Origin: Frankia alni ACN14a
Lineage (GTDB): Bacteria > Actinomycetota > Actinomycetes > Frankiales > Frankiaceae
Reading direction: 5' to 3'
DNA length: 64,000 bases
NCBI RefSeq assembly: GCF_000058485.1
Contig: NC_008278.1
Location: 6,814,962 to 6,878,961, forward strand
Translations under genes and position numbers: made by a program
Part shown: piece by piece, positions 53,517 through 62,311 of the stretch
Position numbering within the stretch: position 1 is the first letter of the stretch
Layout: the number at the start of each line of letters is the position of its first letter
The notes under the pieces: generated by a model
What the model saw: only the letters and a program-made list of their open reading frames with translations
Told to the model about the DNA's origin: nothing
Databases searched by the model: none

Positions 53517-53720
53517 ATTATTGGACTTAGCGAGCTGCGGCCACTACTTGAAGATCGCTGATGCGAGAGCAACCTCCACCGCAAATGAATTGGCTGAGTG
53601 TCGGGCTTCCCAGCGAGCCGCGGAACCACCCAAAGCATCAGTGGCTTATATCCATCCCCGTTGCCGAGCCAGGTTGAGGACCCGGCCGTCGCCGACGGCG
53701 AGCCCACCACATGTTCTCCG

Positions 53721-55880
53721 TCACGCATTGTCCGGAGCCGATGGCAGGAAGGGCGATTGGCGGCCGGTCCAGGTGATCCGGAGGTGTTCGCGGGCGCGGG
53801 AGCCGGCTACGTAGGCGAGGCATCGTTCCTGGGCCAGGCGCCGTTCGAGTTCCTCGGCGTCGTCGACGTCGCTGACGGGGAACGGCAGGATGTCCTCCTC
53901 GAAGCCGATCAGGGCTACCGCGCGGAATTCCAGGCCCTTGACCCGGTGCATGGTCACCAGCCGCACGCCCGGCCGCACGGCGTCGTCCGGTGAGTCGGAG
54001 GCGAGCACGAGCACGTCGAGCCCGGCGCCCCGCAGTGCCTTCTCCGCTTCCTCGACCAGTTGCCGCGTCCGCGCGACCACACCGATCTCGTTCGGCGAGA
54101 TCCCACCGTCGATCCACTCCTGGACCGCCGACGCCAGAGCGGACAGTTCGTCCTCGCGCCGAACAAAGCCGCGGGTTCTCGGCGGCGGTCCCGTGAACTC
54201 CGAACGCGCACCGGCCAGAGTGTCCGCCGTGTCCTCCAGGTCGTCGACGGTCATGCCCGCGATCACGCCCATGCACCAGCGGAGGATCTCCCGGGAGGTG
54301 CGGTAGTTGACCGTCAACCGGCGGGAACGTCCCCGCGTCTCGATGCCGAGCGCCGACAAGGTGACCTTGTAGGCGTAGATCCGCTGGTGCGCGTCGCCGA
54401 CCAGGAAGATGTCGTCCGGTCCACTCGGCACCACGTGGCGAAGCAGCCGCCAGTGGGCCGGATGCAGGTCCTGCGCCTCGTCGACGACGGCGTGCCGGTA
54501 CACGACCCCGCTGGTCGGCACCTGCGCGGCCCGGCTCGCGATCTGGGTGAAGGTCGTCCGCTCGTGCGCGTCCAGGAGCAGGGCGAACCGCTCGAAGATC
54601 TGCCACAGGGCGGCCCGGTCGATCCGGCTGAGGCGCCGGCCCCGGCCGGCCCGGGTGGCCTTGAGGTAGGTGGCTCGGTCGGTGATGCCCTGGGCGAGGA
54701 CGACGGTCGACCATTCCGCGATGAGGAAATCGACGGACCAGGCGGTCGAGGCGGCGTTCCCGGCGCTGGCGGTGCTCGCGGCGGCCTGTTCCCACAGGTC
54801 GCGGATCTTCTGATCGGTGTCACCGAGGACGGTGACCTTGCGGATCTTCTCGCGGTCCGTGTCGGTCGCCGCGAGCACCCGGCGGGCCAGGCCGTCGACG
54901 GTCAGCACGTCGACGGTCTGCAGGATCGCCGGCCCGGCCAGCTTGACCAGGTTCTCCTTGATCGACTGGGCGAGCGTCCGGGTGAAGGTCGTGAACAGGA
55001 TCTTGTCATTCGGGTAGGCGCCCGCCAGGTGCACCGCCCGGTGCAGAGCGGTGACCGTCTTCCCGGTGCCGGCCCCGCCGGTGACGCGGAACGGGCCGCC
55101 GTAGCCGTGCCGGTAGGCGATCCGGCGCTGCAGCGGATGCAGCCACACCCGCCACTTCTCGAACGAACCTTCCAGGACCGCCCGCAGATCCGCCTCGCTG
55201 GCAGGGTTGGAGAAACTCAGCCGCGACAACGGCCGTTCCAGCGCGACCAGCACGTCGTCGGTGGCGGTGGCTGGTTCGCCGGCTTCGTCACCGACGAGGT
55301 CTGCCCAGACCTCGTCGACGCTGCGACCGGCCGCGAGGTCGAGCACGGCGTCCGCCTGGGCGCGGGGCAGCTTGCTGGCGACGTCGAGCAGGCGGTCCTC
55401 GTCGGCGATGCGCAGCAGGTCGCCGGCGACCGTGCTGTCGATTCCGAGCCGGACCAGGTCGCGTTCGCGCAGCGACCCGAGGATCGGCGGCTTGCCGGCC
55501 GGGACGGGATGCGCCACGGCCGTCGCGGTCGCCTCGCTCAGGGCCAGGGTGTCGGTCAGTTCGAGCGCGCCGGTGACCTCGTTGATGCCGAACCGGACGT
55601 GGCTGGCGAAGGTGTAGGCGTCATCGTGCGGTTTGACCGCGGCGAGGACGAACCCGGCCGACTTGGGCAGCTCAAGCAGCACGGCCCGGAAGTTGTCGTT
55701 GACCCGCGCTGTGCGCACCCGCCGGTCGATGGCGCCCTTCGGCTGTTTGAGGTCGAGCCCGGGTGTGTCGGGGGCGCGCTGGAGCTTCATCAGGAAGTCC
55801 ATGACACGGGTCTTGATGCTGCCGTCCAGAGCGTCGTACGACGCCTGGAACAGGTCCGACAGGATGACGCTGACGGTCAC
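53721..55880 (-). CDS. UvrD/Rep-type helicase with RelE/ParE-like N-terminal domain
   Basis: 719 residues. Residues 1 to about 95 have the RelE/ParE toxin-fold pattern: VMDFLMKLQRAPDTPGLDLK, VRTARVNDNFRAVLLEL and HDDAYTFASHV. From about 230 onward it is a superfamily 1 helicase: Walker A GGAGTGKTVTALHRA (about 268), DEAQD (about 466), GDAHQRIYAYK, motif V VTMHRVKGLEFRAVAL and motif VI AYVAGSRAREHL. The GTG start overlaps the stop of the DUF1998 helicase gene (GTGA). Third gene of the defence-like operon. DNA translocation is expected; whether the toxin-like domain cleaves RNA or only binds is unknown. Confidence 0.85.
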   Translation of the reverse strand: MTVSVILSDLFQASYDALDGSIKTRVMDFLMKLQRAPDTPGLDLKQPKGAIDRRVRTARVNDNFRAVLLELPKSAGFVLAAVKPHDDAYTFASHVRFGINEVTGALELTDTLALSEATATAVAHPVPAGKPPILGSLRERDLVRLGIDSTVAGDLLRIADEDRLLDVASKLPRAQADAVLDLAAGRSVDEVWADLVGDEAGEPATATDDVLVALERPLSRLSFSNPASEADLRAVLEGSFEKWRVWLHPLQRRIAYRHGYGGPFRVTGGAGTGKTVTALHRAVHLAGAYPNDKILFTTFTRTLAQSIKENLVKLAGPAILQTVDVLTVDGLARRVLAATDTDREKIRKVTVLGDTDQKIRDLWEQAAASTASAGNAASTAWSVDFLIAEWSTVVLAQGITDRATYLKATRAGRGRRLSRIDRAALWQIFERFALLLDAHERTTFTQIASRAAQVPTSGVVYRHAVVDEAQDLHPAHWRLLRHVVPSGPDDIFLVGDAHQRIYAYKVTLSALGIETRGRSRRLTVNYRTSREILRWCMGVIAGMTVDDLEDTADTLAGARSEFTGPPPRTRGFVRREDELSALASAVQEWIDGGISPNEIGVVARTRQLVEEAEKALRGAGLDVLVLASDSPDDAVRPGVRLVTMHRVKGLEFRAVALIGFEEDILPFPVSDVDDAEELERRLAQERCLAYVAGSRAREHLRITWTGRQSPFLPSAPDNA

Positions 55881-58800
55881 CGGGCCTCCGCCTCCAGGTC
55901 GTTGCCTTCATTGGGCCGGCCACCCAGCCGGTCGATGATCTGGGCCGCTGCCGGTCCCGGATCGGTTCCTTCCTGCCATGTCACGATCAGCCAGCCGCCG
56001 GCGTCCAGCCACGCGTCCCGGGCCGGCTCGGCGTCCAGGACCACGGCCACCCGGTCGTCGGGCCAGGCGAGTTCGAGCTGCCAGGCCGCGTTGTCCGGTC
56101 CGACCTCCCAACCAGGCTCGGGCACGGAAAGATCCGGCCGACCGCGAACGAGGACGAGCGCGAGCGGCCGCAGCGTCGGGTCGACCAGGTCCAGCACCGG
56201 TTCCCAACCGGCGGGCAGCACCGCCAGACCGGGCTCGCTGCGGGGAGCCACCGCCAGCGGATGCAGCGACGGATCGTAGGTGTCGGCTTCCCGGACGGTG
56301 ACGAAGTCCGCGAACTGCCGCGAGGCCACACTGTCCGAGCGGGGGCGGGGCAGGAACTGGGCGAGGTTGGCCCACCGCAGCCAGTCGATCCACGCGGCGC
56401 GATGTTCGGTGCCACCGACGACCTCGTCCCGATCGTCGAGAACGCCCACCAGCCCGACCGTACCGGCCACGTCGCCGCGCTCGGCCATCACGTACAACGG
56501 GCAGCCCCGGCGCGAGGTCCGAGCCGCCCACACCATCGATCCGGTGCCAGCCGCGCCAGGGGCGCCAGGGGCGCCGACCCCCGGCGTGCTGCCAGCACCG
56601 GCAGCCGGCGGCGAGGGGTCACCGCGCCCCGCGGCGGCCAGGTGGCTCACCAGGCCGGCCCGGGTCAGCACCGAGGGCAACGTGGTGCTCGACGCGACGA
56701 GGGCCAGGGCTGCCGCCACCGCCGCCTCCGCCCACAGCGCGGCCTCCGGATCGGTCAGGTAGGTGACCAGCATCGTCATCGGGTTCCCCCAGACGACCGG
56801 CAGCCGCGGGTCAGCCACCCGCTCCCGGATCCGGTTCTGCGTCACGACGTCGACCAGGTTGTCGTCGACGTCCGCGCCCGCGCCGAGGTCGTCGAGCATC
56901 CGTGCGAAGCCTTCGACGTCGTCCCACGTCAGCGACCAGACCCGGTAGCCGGCGGCCCGCAGGGAGCGCCGTTGCCGGGCGTCGCGGTCGGTGAGGTTGT
57001 GCTCGACGGAGGCGTGGTAGCGCCGGCCGTCGAGGTAGACGGCGATCGGCAGGCTCTGCGCGTCCTGCCGGGTGAACAGGAAGTCGGGGATGGTGCGCCC
57101 GGCGGGCAGGTCGACCGGCACCTGGGCCTGCATCCGCCACCGGATGGCGCCGCCGTCGAGCAGCCGCAGCCGCAGGTCGAGCTCGGGGCGCCCGGCCGGC
57201 CCGGCCAGCGCCGTCGCGGAGCTGTCGGCGCCGGCCTGCTCGGCTACCCAGCGGCGGACGAGCTCGGCGAAGCGCAGCTCGATCTCGGTCAGTTCGACCT
57301 GGTCGATGTTGATGTCGGCGACGCTGGTGATCTCGTCGATGTCCCAGTGGTCGAGCACCTGGCCGAGCAGGTCGAGCGCGACGGCCCGGTCGGCGTACTC
57401 GACGTCGCGGGATTCGACGACGCCGAGCAGGCAGCGGTGGCAGGCCGCCCGGCCCTCGAGCCGGCACGGGCAGTCGGTGAGATGGGTGCGCGCCGCGGTC
57501 AGCAGGGCGCGCAGCCGCTCCGGATCGCCGACGCGGTCCAGGTAGCCGGTGCCGCCGGGCACCATGTCGTGCAGGACCAGGTAGCGCCGGGTGCCGCCCT
57601 GCCGGTCGGGCATGCTGACCGCGACCACCCGCAGGTGCTGCGGGTCACCGCCGAAGTCGTGGCGGAGCCCGAGCAGCAGCGCGCCGGTGAACGACACCAG
57701 CCGTTCGGACACCCGCAGGGTGGAGACCGGCAGCAGCAACCGGACCGCCTGGGTGGCGAGATCGTGGTGCAGCAGCAGGTCCTCCCACCGCTCGGCGGTG
57801 CCCCCGCGGGTCGCGCACCAGCCGCGGTGCCGGGTGGTGCCGCGCGGATTGTCGGTCTGGCTGCCGTTGACGACCCCGCAGTAGACGCAGGTCGGGAACC
57901 GCGGTACCTGCACCTCCTCGCCGGCGATGGACAGCCGCTGCCCGAACCGGCCCCGCGGCCCGACGTTGATCCGGCGGACCACCGCGCGGCGCACATACTC
58001 CGCGCCGAAGGCGACACCGCTCAGCCGCCAGGCCCGCGTGACGTGCTCCGGGTCGACGTCGACGCTGGACACCAGGGTGAACGGCACCCGCTCCCGGTCG
58101 TCCGCGTCATCGTCGATGACGGAGTCGTCCCGGCTGTGCAGCGCGGACACCCGGCGCAGCGGCAGCATCCGGTGCACCGCGCCGGTGTCGGCGACGCCGC
58201 TGCCGCCGCAGCGGGGGCAGGTGGAGACGGCCGCGTCGGCGTCCGAGGTGCCCCACCCGCAGTTCGGGCACAGCCGCCACGCCTGCCACAGCGGCTCGTC
58301 GAGCGGTCCGATGTCGACGGCGTCGATGCGGATCCGCTGGCCACGGGCGTAGAAGGCTGCGCCGGGCGCGAGCTCCCCGACGGCGGTCATGCTGCCGCGC
58401 TCGTACTGGTATTCGGCGGTCTGGTACTCCTTCTCGCCGTCGTCGGTGGTCCACCACAGCGAGACGTCGAGGACGGTCCGGTCGTCGATCAGGGTGTAGT
58501 TGGGCAGCAGGCCCATCTGTTCCAGGCCGGTGAGCAGCGGGGTGTCGCGCATCCGGTCGAGCATGAACCGGACGGCCTTGCGCTCCCCGATCCAGCGGCG
58601 GCGGTCGGCCTTCTGCTCGTCGTCGAGGTGACCCAGCCGCTCCAGATCGTTGATCGCCTGCTGCAGGGTGACCAGACGGTCACCGAGTTCGCGTTCGCGC
58701 CGGAGCCAGTCGCCGAACGCCCGGGAGACCATCCCTTCCACCCCGCCGGCGGCGAACTGGTGGACGCTGTCCCGGCTGGCGGCATCCAGGTGCGGGCCGA

Positions 58801-61800
58801 ACAGGTCGAGGAAGCCGTCCGCCAGGTCCGCGGCCGAGGCGGCGATCGCGTCGAGCAGCCGGCGCATCCATCCGCCGGGGTCGAGGCCGTGCCGGACGAG
58901 CTGGCCGGTCAGGTTCGGCGGCGGGCTCGGCAGCACCAGGTCGCCGGCGGCGACGCGGTCCAGGCAGTAGGCGAAGAACTGCCGGTAGAGCAGCTCGGTG
59001 GCGTTCAGGTAGGCGCCGGGCGGGGTCACCTCACCGTCGAGCAGATGCGACGGCTCGGCGAAATAGTAGAGATCCCGGGGCCCGCTGGGCACCCCGGCGA
59101 GGACGAGCGCGTTGCCGGTCGCCCGCCCGGCCCGGCCGACCCGCTGCAGGTAGCTCGCGGTCGTCCGCGGCAGCGACGCCAGCGTGACCGCGCCCAGGTC
59201 GCCGATGTCGATACCGAGTTCCAGCGTCGGCGTGCAGGCGAGGATGTTCGGGTCGATGGGTGAGCTGTTCGCCTTGAACCGCCGCTCGACGTCCTCCCGC
59301 AGGGCCCGGTCGAGCAGGCCGGTGTGCTCGTGGGTGACGATGCGCCGCACCCGGCCCGAGCGGTACATGCCGCGGTAGAAGTTGGCCGGCTCGCCGGCCT
59401 CGGCCGCCAGCACCCCCGGGCAGCGGAACCGCGGGCAGGGCGCGCCGTCCACCACCGCCCGGCGATGCGGCGCGATGGGCTGGACGTAGCGGCACACGCC
59501 GCAGCGCATCCGCGCCCGCCCGCCGGCCAGCGCGTCGTCCTCGACGGGCAGCAGCAGGATCCGCTCCGGATCCCAGCCGTACACGACGGCTCCGCTGCCC
59601 GTCGTCCGCCGTGCCCAGACGCCGACCTCGTCGCCGGCCAGCATCGCGGCGACCCGCAGCAGCAGGGCCTTTCCCTCCCGGGCCGGCACGCCGAGGCAGC
59701 GCACGGTCCAGTCGGTGAGCCAGGTCGCGGTGTCCCCGGACGGGTTGAGGGCGGCGAACTGCCGCCACCGTCCGCCCGAGCCGGAGGTGAAGAACGTCGG
59801 CGCCGCCATGCCCCGGGGGAACTTCGGCATCCCCTTGCGGCTGCCGCCCCAGATCGGATAACGGTCACCGTCGCGGTTGACGTAGGTGACGAGCGAGTCG
59901 TGCATGATCCCGCCGCCCGTCCGCAGCCGGTCGAGGAGGCCCCACAGCCACGGCACGTAACCGGCGGGCTCGGGCAGCAGGCCGTCCAGGCCCCGCTCCG
60001 GCAGCTGCTCGTGGACGGCCCGGGTGAGCAGGGCCAGCCTGTCGAGGTCGACGTCGTAGTCGACGGCGACCGCGCCGGTCAGCTCCAGGGTGCGGCCCAA
60101 CCGGCTGCGCAGTCCGAACTCGAGTTGGGCCTGGAAGGCCAGCCGGCTGTTCAGGATGCGGCGCAGGGTGGCGGTCGGCCGGTGCAACCACTCCCCCTCC
60201 AGGCCGAGCCGGCGGGGGAAGTCCGGCGGGGTGACCGCGTACAGGTCGGCGGCGGGGGCCCCGGCCAGCCCGCGGGCGACCGCGTGCAGGCTCGTCGGTC
60301 CTTCCCCGATCGCCCCCAGCAGCACCGACCGCAGGTTGAACTGGAACGCCCGGCCCTCGATGAAGGCGGCCCGGTGCGCGGCGTCCTGCACCGAGTCGGT
60401 GAAGACCAGCGTCTTCTTCTCGGCGTTGGCAGCCAGATCCGAGCCGAAGAGCTGGGTCAACGCGACGCTGACGAGGGTGGCGACGCTGGAGCCGAGGAAC
60501 CGGACGGCGTCGTCGGCCCCGCAGGCCGGGCAGCGCTGATCGGCGGCGGCCTCCGCGTCCGGGGTCGCGAGCACCGGGATCGTGCCCTCGTCCGGGGTGT
60601 CCAGCAGCTCCAGCGTGCTCGTCACCAGGTGGCGGACGTCGGCCTCGCCGTCGCGGGCGAGCAGCAGGGTTCGCACCCGGGCCCGGTCGCGCACGCTGGC
60701 CTGCCACACCTCCAGCGGCGAGCGGCGCAGCACGTTGCCGACCTCGGGCGCCACCGCCTGCCAGCCCGACCGGCCGCAGTGCCGGCAGTAGGCGGCCGGC
60801 AGCCAGGTCCGCTCGATCTCCAGTGCGCCGTCGTGCCACCAGGTGAACTCGGGGCGGGTGTCGACGGCCCGCAGCATCCGCCGGATCTCCCGGATCCACA
60901 GCTGCACCTCGACCTGCAGCAACGGCCGCGGGTTGCCGGCGCTGTCGCGCACCCGGGCGTAGGAGAGCAACGCGAGGAAACGCAGCAGCGCGCTCGCGAC
61001 CTCGTCCGGCCGCTCGGCCTTGCGCACCCCCCAGGACAGCACGCCCGCCTCGGCGACCCGGTCGACGGCGTCCCGCAGGGTCAGCGGGGTGGCGGACAGC
61101 GCCTGCAGGGCGGCCCGGGTGATGAAGTGGGTCCGGAGCCGCTCGCCGAGCACCACCGGGTCGGTGAGGTCGAGTCCGCCCCCGTCGGCAGGGCCGGAGG
61201 GGCCGGGGGCGCCGGGGGCGCCGGGGGCACCGGGGGCACCGGCGCCGCTGTCCTCGTGGCCGGCGAACACCGCGGCCAGCTCCGCCCAGCTCGCCGGCTC
61301 GTCGGCGGCCGGTTCGGTGACGGCGACGACCTCGTCGGGCTTCGGCACCGGCAGGGTGAAGTCGATGCGGTCGACGACCTCGGCGGGGTCGAGGCGATCC
61401 TCGCCGATCAGCGCGTCGGCGTCGAACGGGGTGCCGAACACCCGCTCGGCGAAGACACGCATGTCATCGCGCCGGGTGCCGCTGCCGAGCGTCGCCGACG
61501 TCGCCACCGGGATGACCCGACCCAGCGGCCGCCCGGGCTCCGCGACCCGCAGCGTCGCGCCGAGCCGGCGGAACAGCATCGCCACATCGGTACCCTGGGC
61601 GCCGTCGTAGGTGTGGAACTCGTCGAGGACGACGAACCGCAGCGACGCCGCCGACCGCTGCCACAGCGTCGCGTCCTCGCGGCGCAGCAGGAGGAAGTCG
61701 AGCATCTTGTAGTTCGTGAGCAGGATGTCCGGCGGGTGTTCCCGCAGCACGTCCCGCCGGTCGACGAGATGCTCCGGTGAGCTGGCGGCGTGCGTTCCCG

Positions 61801-62311
61801 TGCCGCCGATGTAAACGCCGGCGGTCACCCGGGTGAGTGCCGGCTCGTCGTGCAGTAGGCGGGCGATGCGGCGGGCCTGGTCGGTGACCAGGGCGTTCAT
61901 CGGGTACAGCAGGATCGCCTTGATGCCGTCCTCGCCGCGTTCCCGGGCCCGGCGGCAGTGGTCGAGGATCGGGATCAGGAACGACTCCGTCTTCCCCGAG
62001 CCGGTCCCGGTGGTGACGATCGTCGGCTGGGCGTTGTGACCGTCGGTGGACAGCCGCTCGAACGCCCGGGCCTGGTGGATGTGCGGCCGGAAGTCCCGCG
62101 GCAGCCAACCCAGCGGTGAGCGCCAGTTCTCATCCACCGACCGGAACGGCGTGCGCAGCCGCAGGTACGGGCCGCGGAAGATGCCGTGCTCGCGGTCCTC
62201 CAGGAACTGCCGCAGCGCCGCCCTGGCCTCGTCATCCGCGAGCGCGAACGTCGTCGTCAGGTATTCGAGGACCCCGGCCCGCGTCTCCCCCGCCAGCAAC
62301 GACGGAATCAC
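55877..62311 (-). CDS. giant DEAD/DEAH helicase with DUF1998 and C-terminal Vsr-like nuclease domain
   Basis: 2,144 residues, starting at a GTG that overlaps the methyltransferase stop. Superfamily 2 helicase: Walker A TTGTGSGKTESFLIPIL (about residue 100), DEFH box VVLDEFHTYDGAQGTD (about 230), ATSATLGSG (about 270), TPTLELGIDIGDL and QRVGRAGRATG (about 1058). Zinc clusters include CRHCGRSGW, RCPACG, CPNCGWG...CPRCGGSG and CPCRLEG...CHRCLLG, the last within a DUF1998 region (LHDMVPGGTGYLDRV). At about 1740-1790, IPDFLF, VYLDGRRYH and RDARQRRSLRAAGYRVWSLTW form a Vsr/DUF559-like nuclease. GAPG repeats act as linkers. Related to DISARM DrmA/DrmB and Druantia DruE helicases. Confidence 0.88.
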   Translation of the reverse strand: MIPSLLAGETRAGVLEYLTTTFALADDEARAALRQFLEDREHGIFRGPYLRLRTPFRSVDENWRSPLGWLPRDFRPHIHQARAFERLSTDGHNAQPTIVTTGTGSGKTESFLIPILDHCRRARERGEDGIKAILLYPMNALVTDQARRIARLLHDEPALTRVTAGVYIGGTGTHAASSPEHLVDRRDVLREHPPDILLTNYKMLDFLLLRREDATLWQRSAASLRFVVLDEFHTYDGAQGTDVAMLFRRLGATLRVAEPGRPLGRVIPVATSATLGSGTRRDDMRVFAERVFGTPFDADALIGEDRLDPAEVVDRIDFTLPVPKPDEVVAVTEPAADEPASWAELAAVFAGHEDSGAGAPGAPGAPGAPGPSGPADGGGLDLTDPVVLGERLRTHFITRAALQALSATPLTLRDAVDRVAEAGVLSWGVRKAERPDEVASALLRFLALLSYARVRDSAGNPRPLLQVEVQLWIREIRRMLRAVDTRPEFTWWHDGALEIERTWLPAAYCRHCGRSGWQAVAPEVGNVLRRSPLEVWQASVRDRARVRTLLLARDGEADVRHLVTSTLELLDTPDEGTIPVLATPDAEAAADQRCPACGADDAVRFLGSSVATLVSVALTQLFGSDLAANAEKKTLVFTDSVQDAAHRAAFIEGRAFQFNLRSVLLGAIGEGPTSLHAVARGLAGAPAADLYAVTPPDFPRRLGLEGEWLHRPTATLRRILNSRLAFQAQLEFGLRSRLGRTLELTGAVAVDYDVDLDRLALLTRAVHEQLPERGLDGLLPEPAGYVPWLWGLLDRLRTGGGIMHDSLVTYVNRDGDRYPIWGGSRKGMPKFPRGMAAPTFFTSGSGGRWRQFAALNPSGDTATWLTDWTVRCLGVPAREGKALLLRVAAMLAGDEVGVWARRTTGSGAVVYGWDPERILLLPVEDDALAGGRARMRCGVCRYVQPIAPHRRAVVDGAPCPRFRCPGVLAAEAGEPANFYRGMYRSGRVRRIVTHEHTGLLDRALREDVERRFKANSSPIDPNILACTPTLELGIDIGDLGAVTLASLPRTTASYLQRVGRAGRATGNALVLAGVPSGPRDLYYFAEPSHLLDGEVTPPGAYLNATELLYRQFFAYCLDRVAAGDLVLPSPPPNLTGQLVRHGLDPGGWMRRLLDAIAASAADLADGFLDLFGPHLDAASRDSVHQFAAGGVEGMVSRAFGDWLRRERELGDRLVTLQQAINDLERLGHLDDEQKADRRRWIGERKAVRFMLDRMRDTPLLTGLEQMGLLPNYTLIDDRTVLDVSLWWTTDDGEKEYQTAEYQYERGSMTAVGELAPGAAFYARGQRIRIDAVDIGPLDEPLWQAWRLCPNCGWGTSDADAAVSTCPRCGGSGVADTGAVHRMLPLRRVSALHSRDDSVIDDDADDRERVPFTLVSSVDVDPEHVTRAWRLSGVAFGAEYVRRAVVRRINVGPRGRFGQRLSIAGEEVQVPRFPTCVYCGVVNGSQTDNPRGTTRHRGWCATRGGTAERWEDLLLHHDLATQAVRLLLPVSTLRVSERLVSFTGALLLGLRHDFGGDPQHLRVVAVSMPDRQGGTRRYLVLHDMVPGGTGYLDRVGDPERLRALLTAARTHLTDCPCRLEGRAACHRCLLGVVESRDVEYADRAVALDLLGQVLDHWDIDEITSVADINIDQVELTEIELRFAELVRRWVAEQAGADSSATALAGPAGRPELDLRLRLLDGGAIRWRMQAQVPVDLPAGRTIPDFLFTRQDAQSLPIAVYLDGRRYHASVEHNLTDRDARQRRSLRAAGYRVWSLTWDDVEGFARMLDDLGAGADVDDNLVDVVTQNRIRERVADPRLPVVWGNPMTMLVTYLTDPEAALWAEAAVAAALALVASSTTLPSVLTRAGLVSHLAAAGRGDPSPPAAGAGSTPGVGAPGAPGAAGTGSMVWAARTSRRGCPLYVMAERGDVAGTVGLVGVLDDRDEVVGGTEHRAAWIDWLRWANLAQFLPRPRSDSVASRQFADFVTVREADTYDPSLHPLAVAPRSEPGLAVLPAGWEPVLDLVDPTLRPLALVLVRGRPDLSVPEPGWEVGPDNAAWQLELAWPDDRVAVVLDAEPARDAWLDAGGWLIVTWQEGTDPGPAAAQIIDRLGGRPNEGNDLEAEAR

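Noticed and set aside
53638-54795. 385-residue minus-strand frame overlapping the UvrD-like gene
   Set aside because: It overlaps the helicase motifs in another frame and shows no domain of its own.
56261-61780. Long plus-strand frames opposite the DUF1998 helicase
   Set aside because: They are antisense to a gene with complete helicase motifs and have no recognisable domains themselves.
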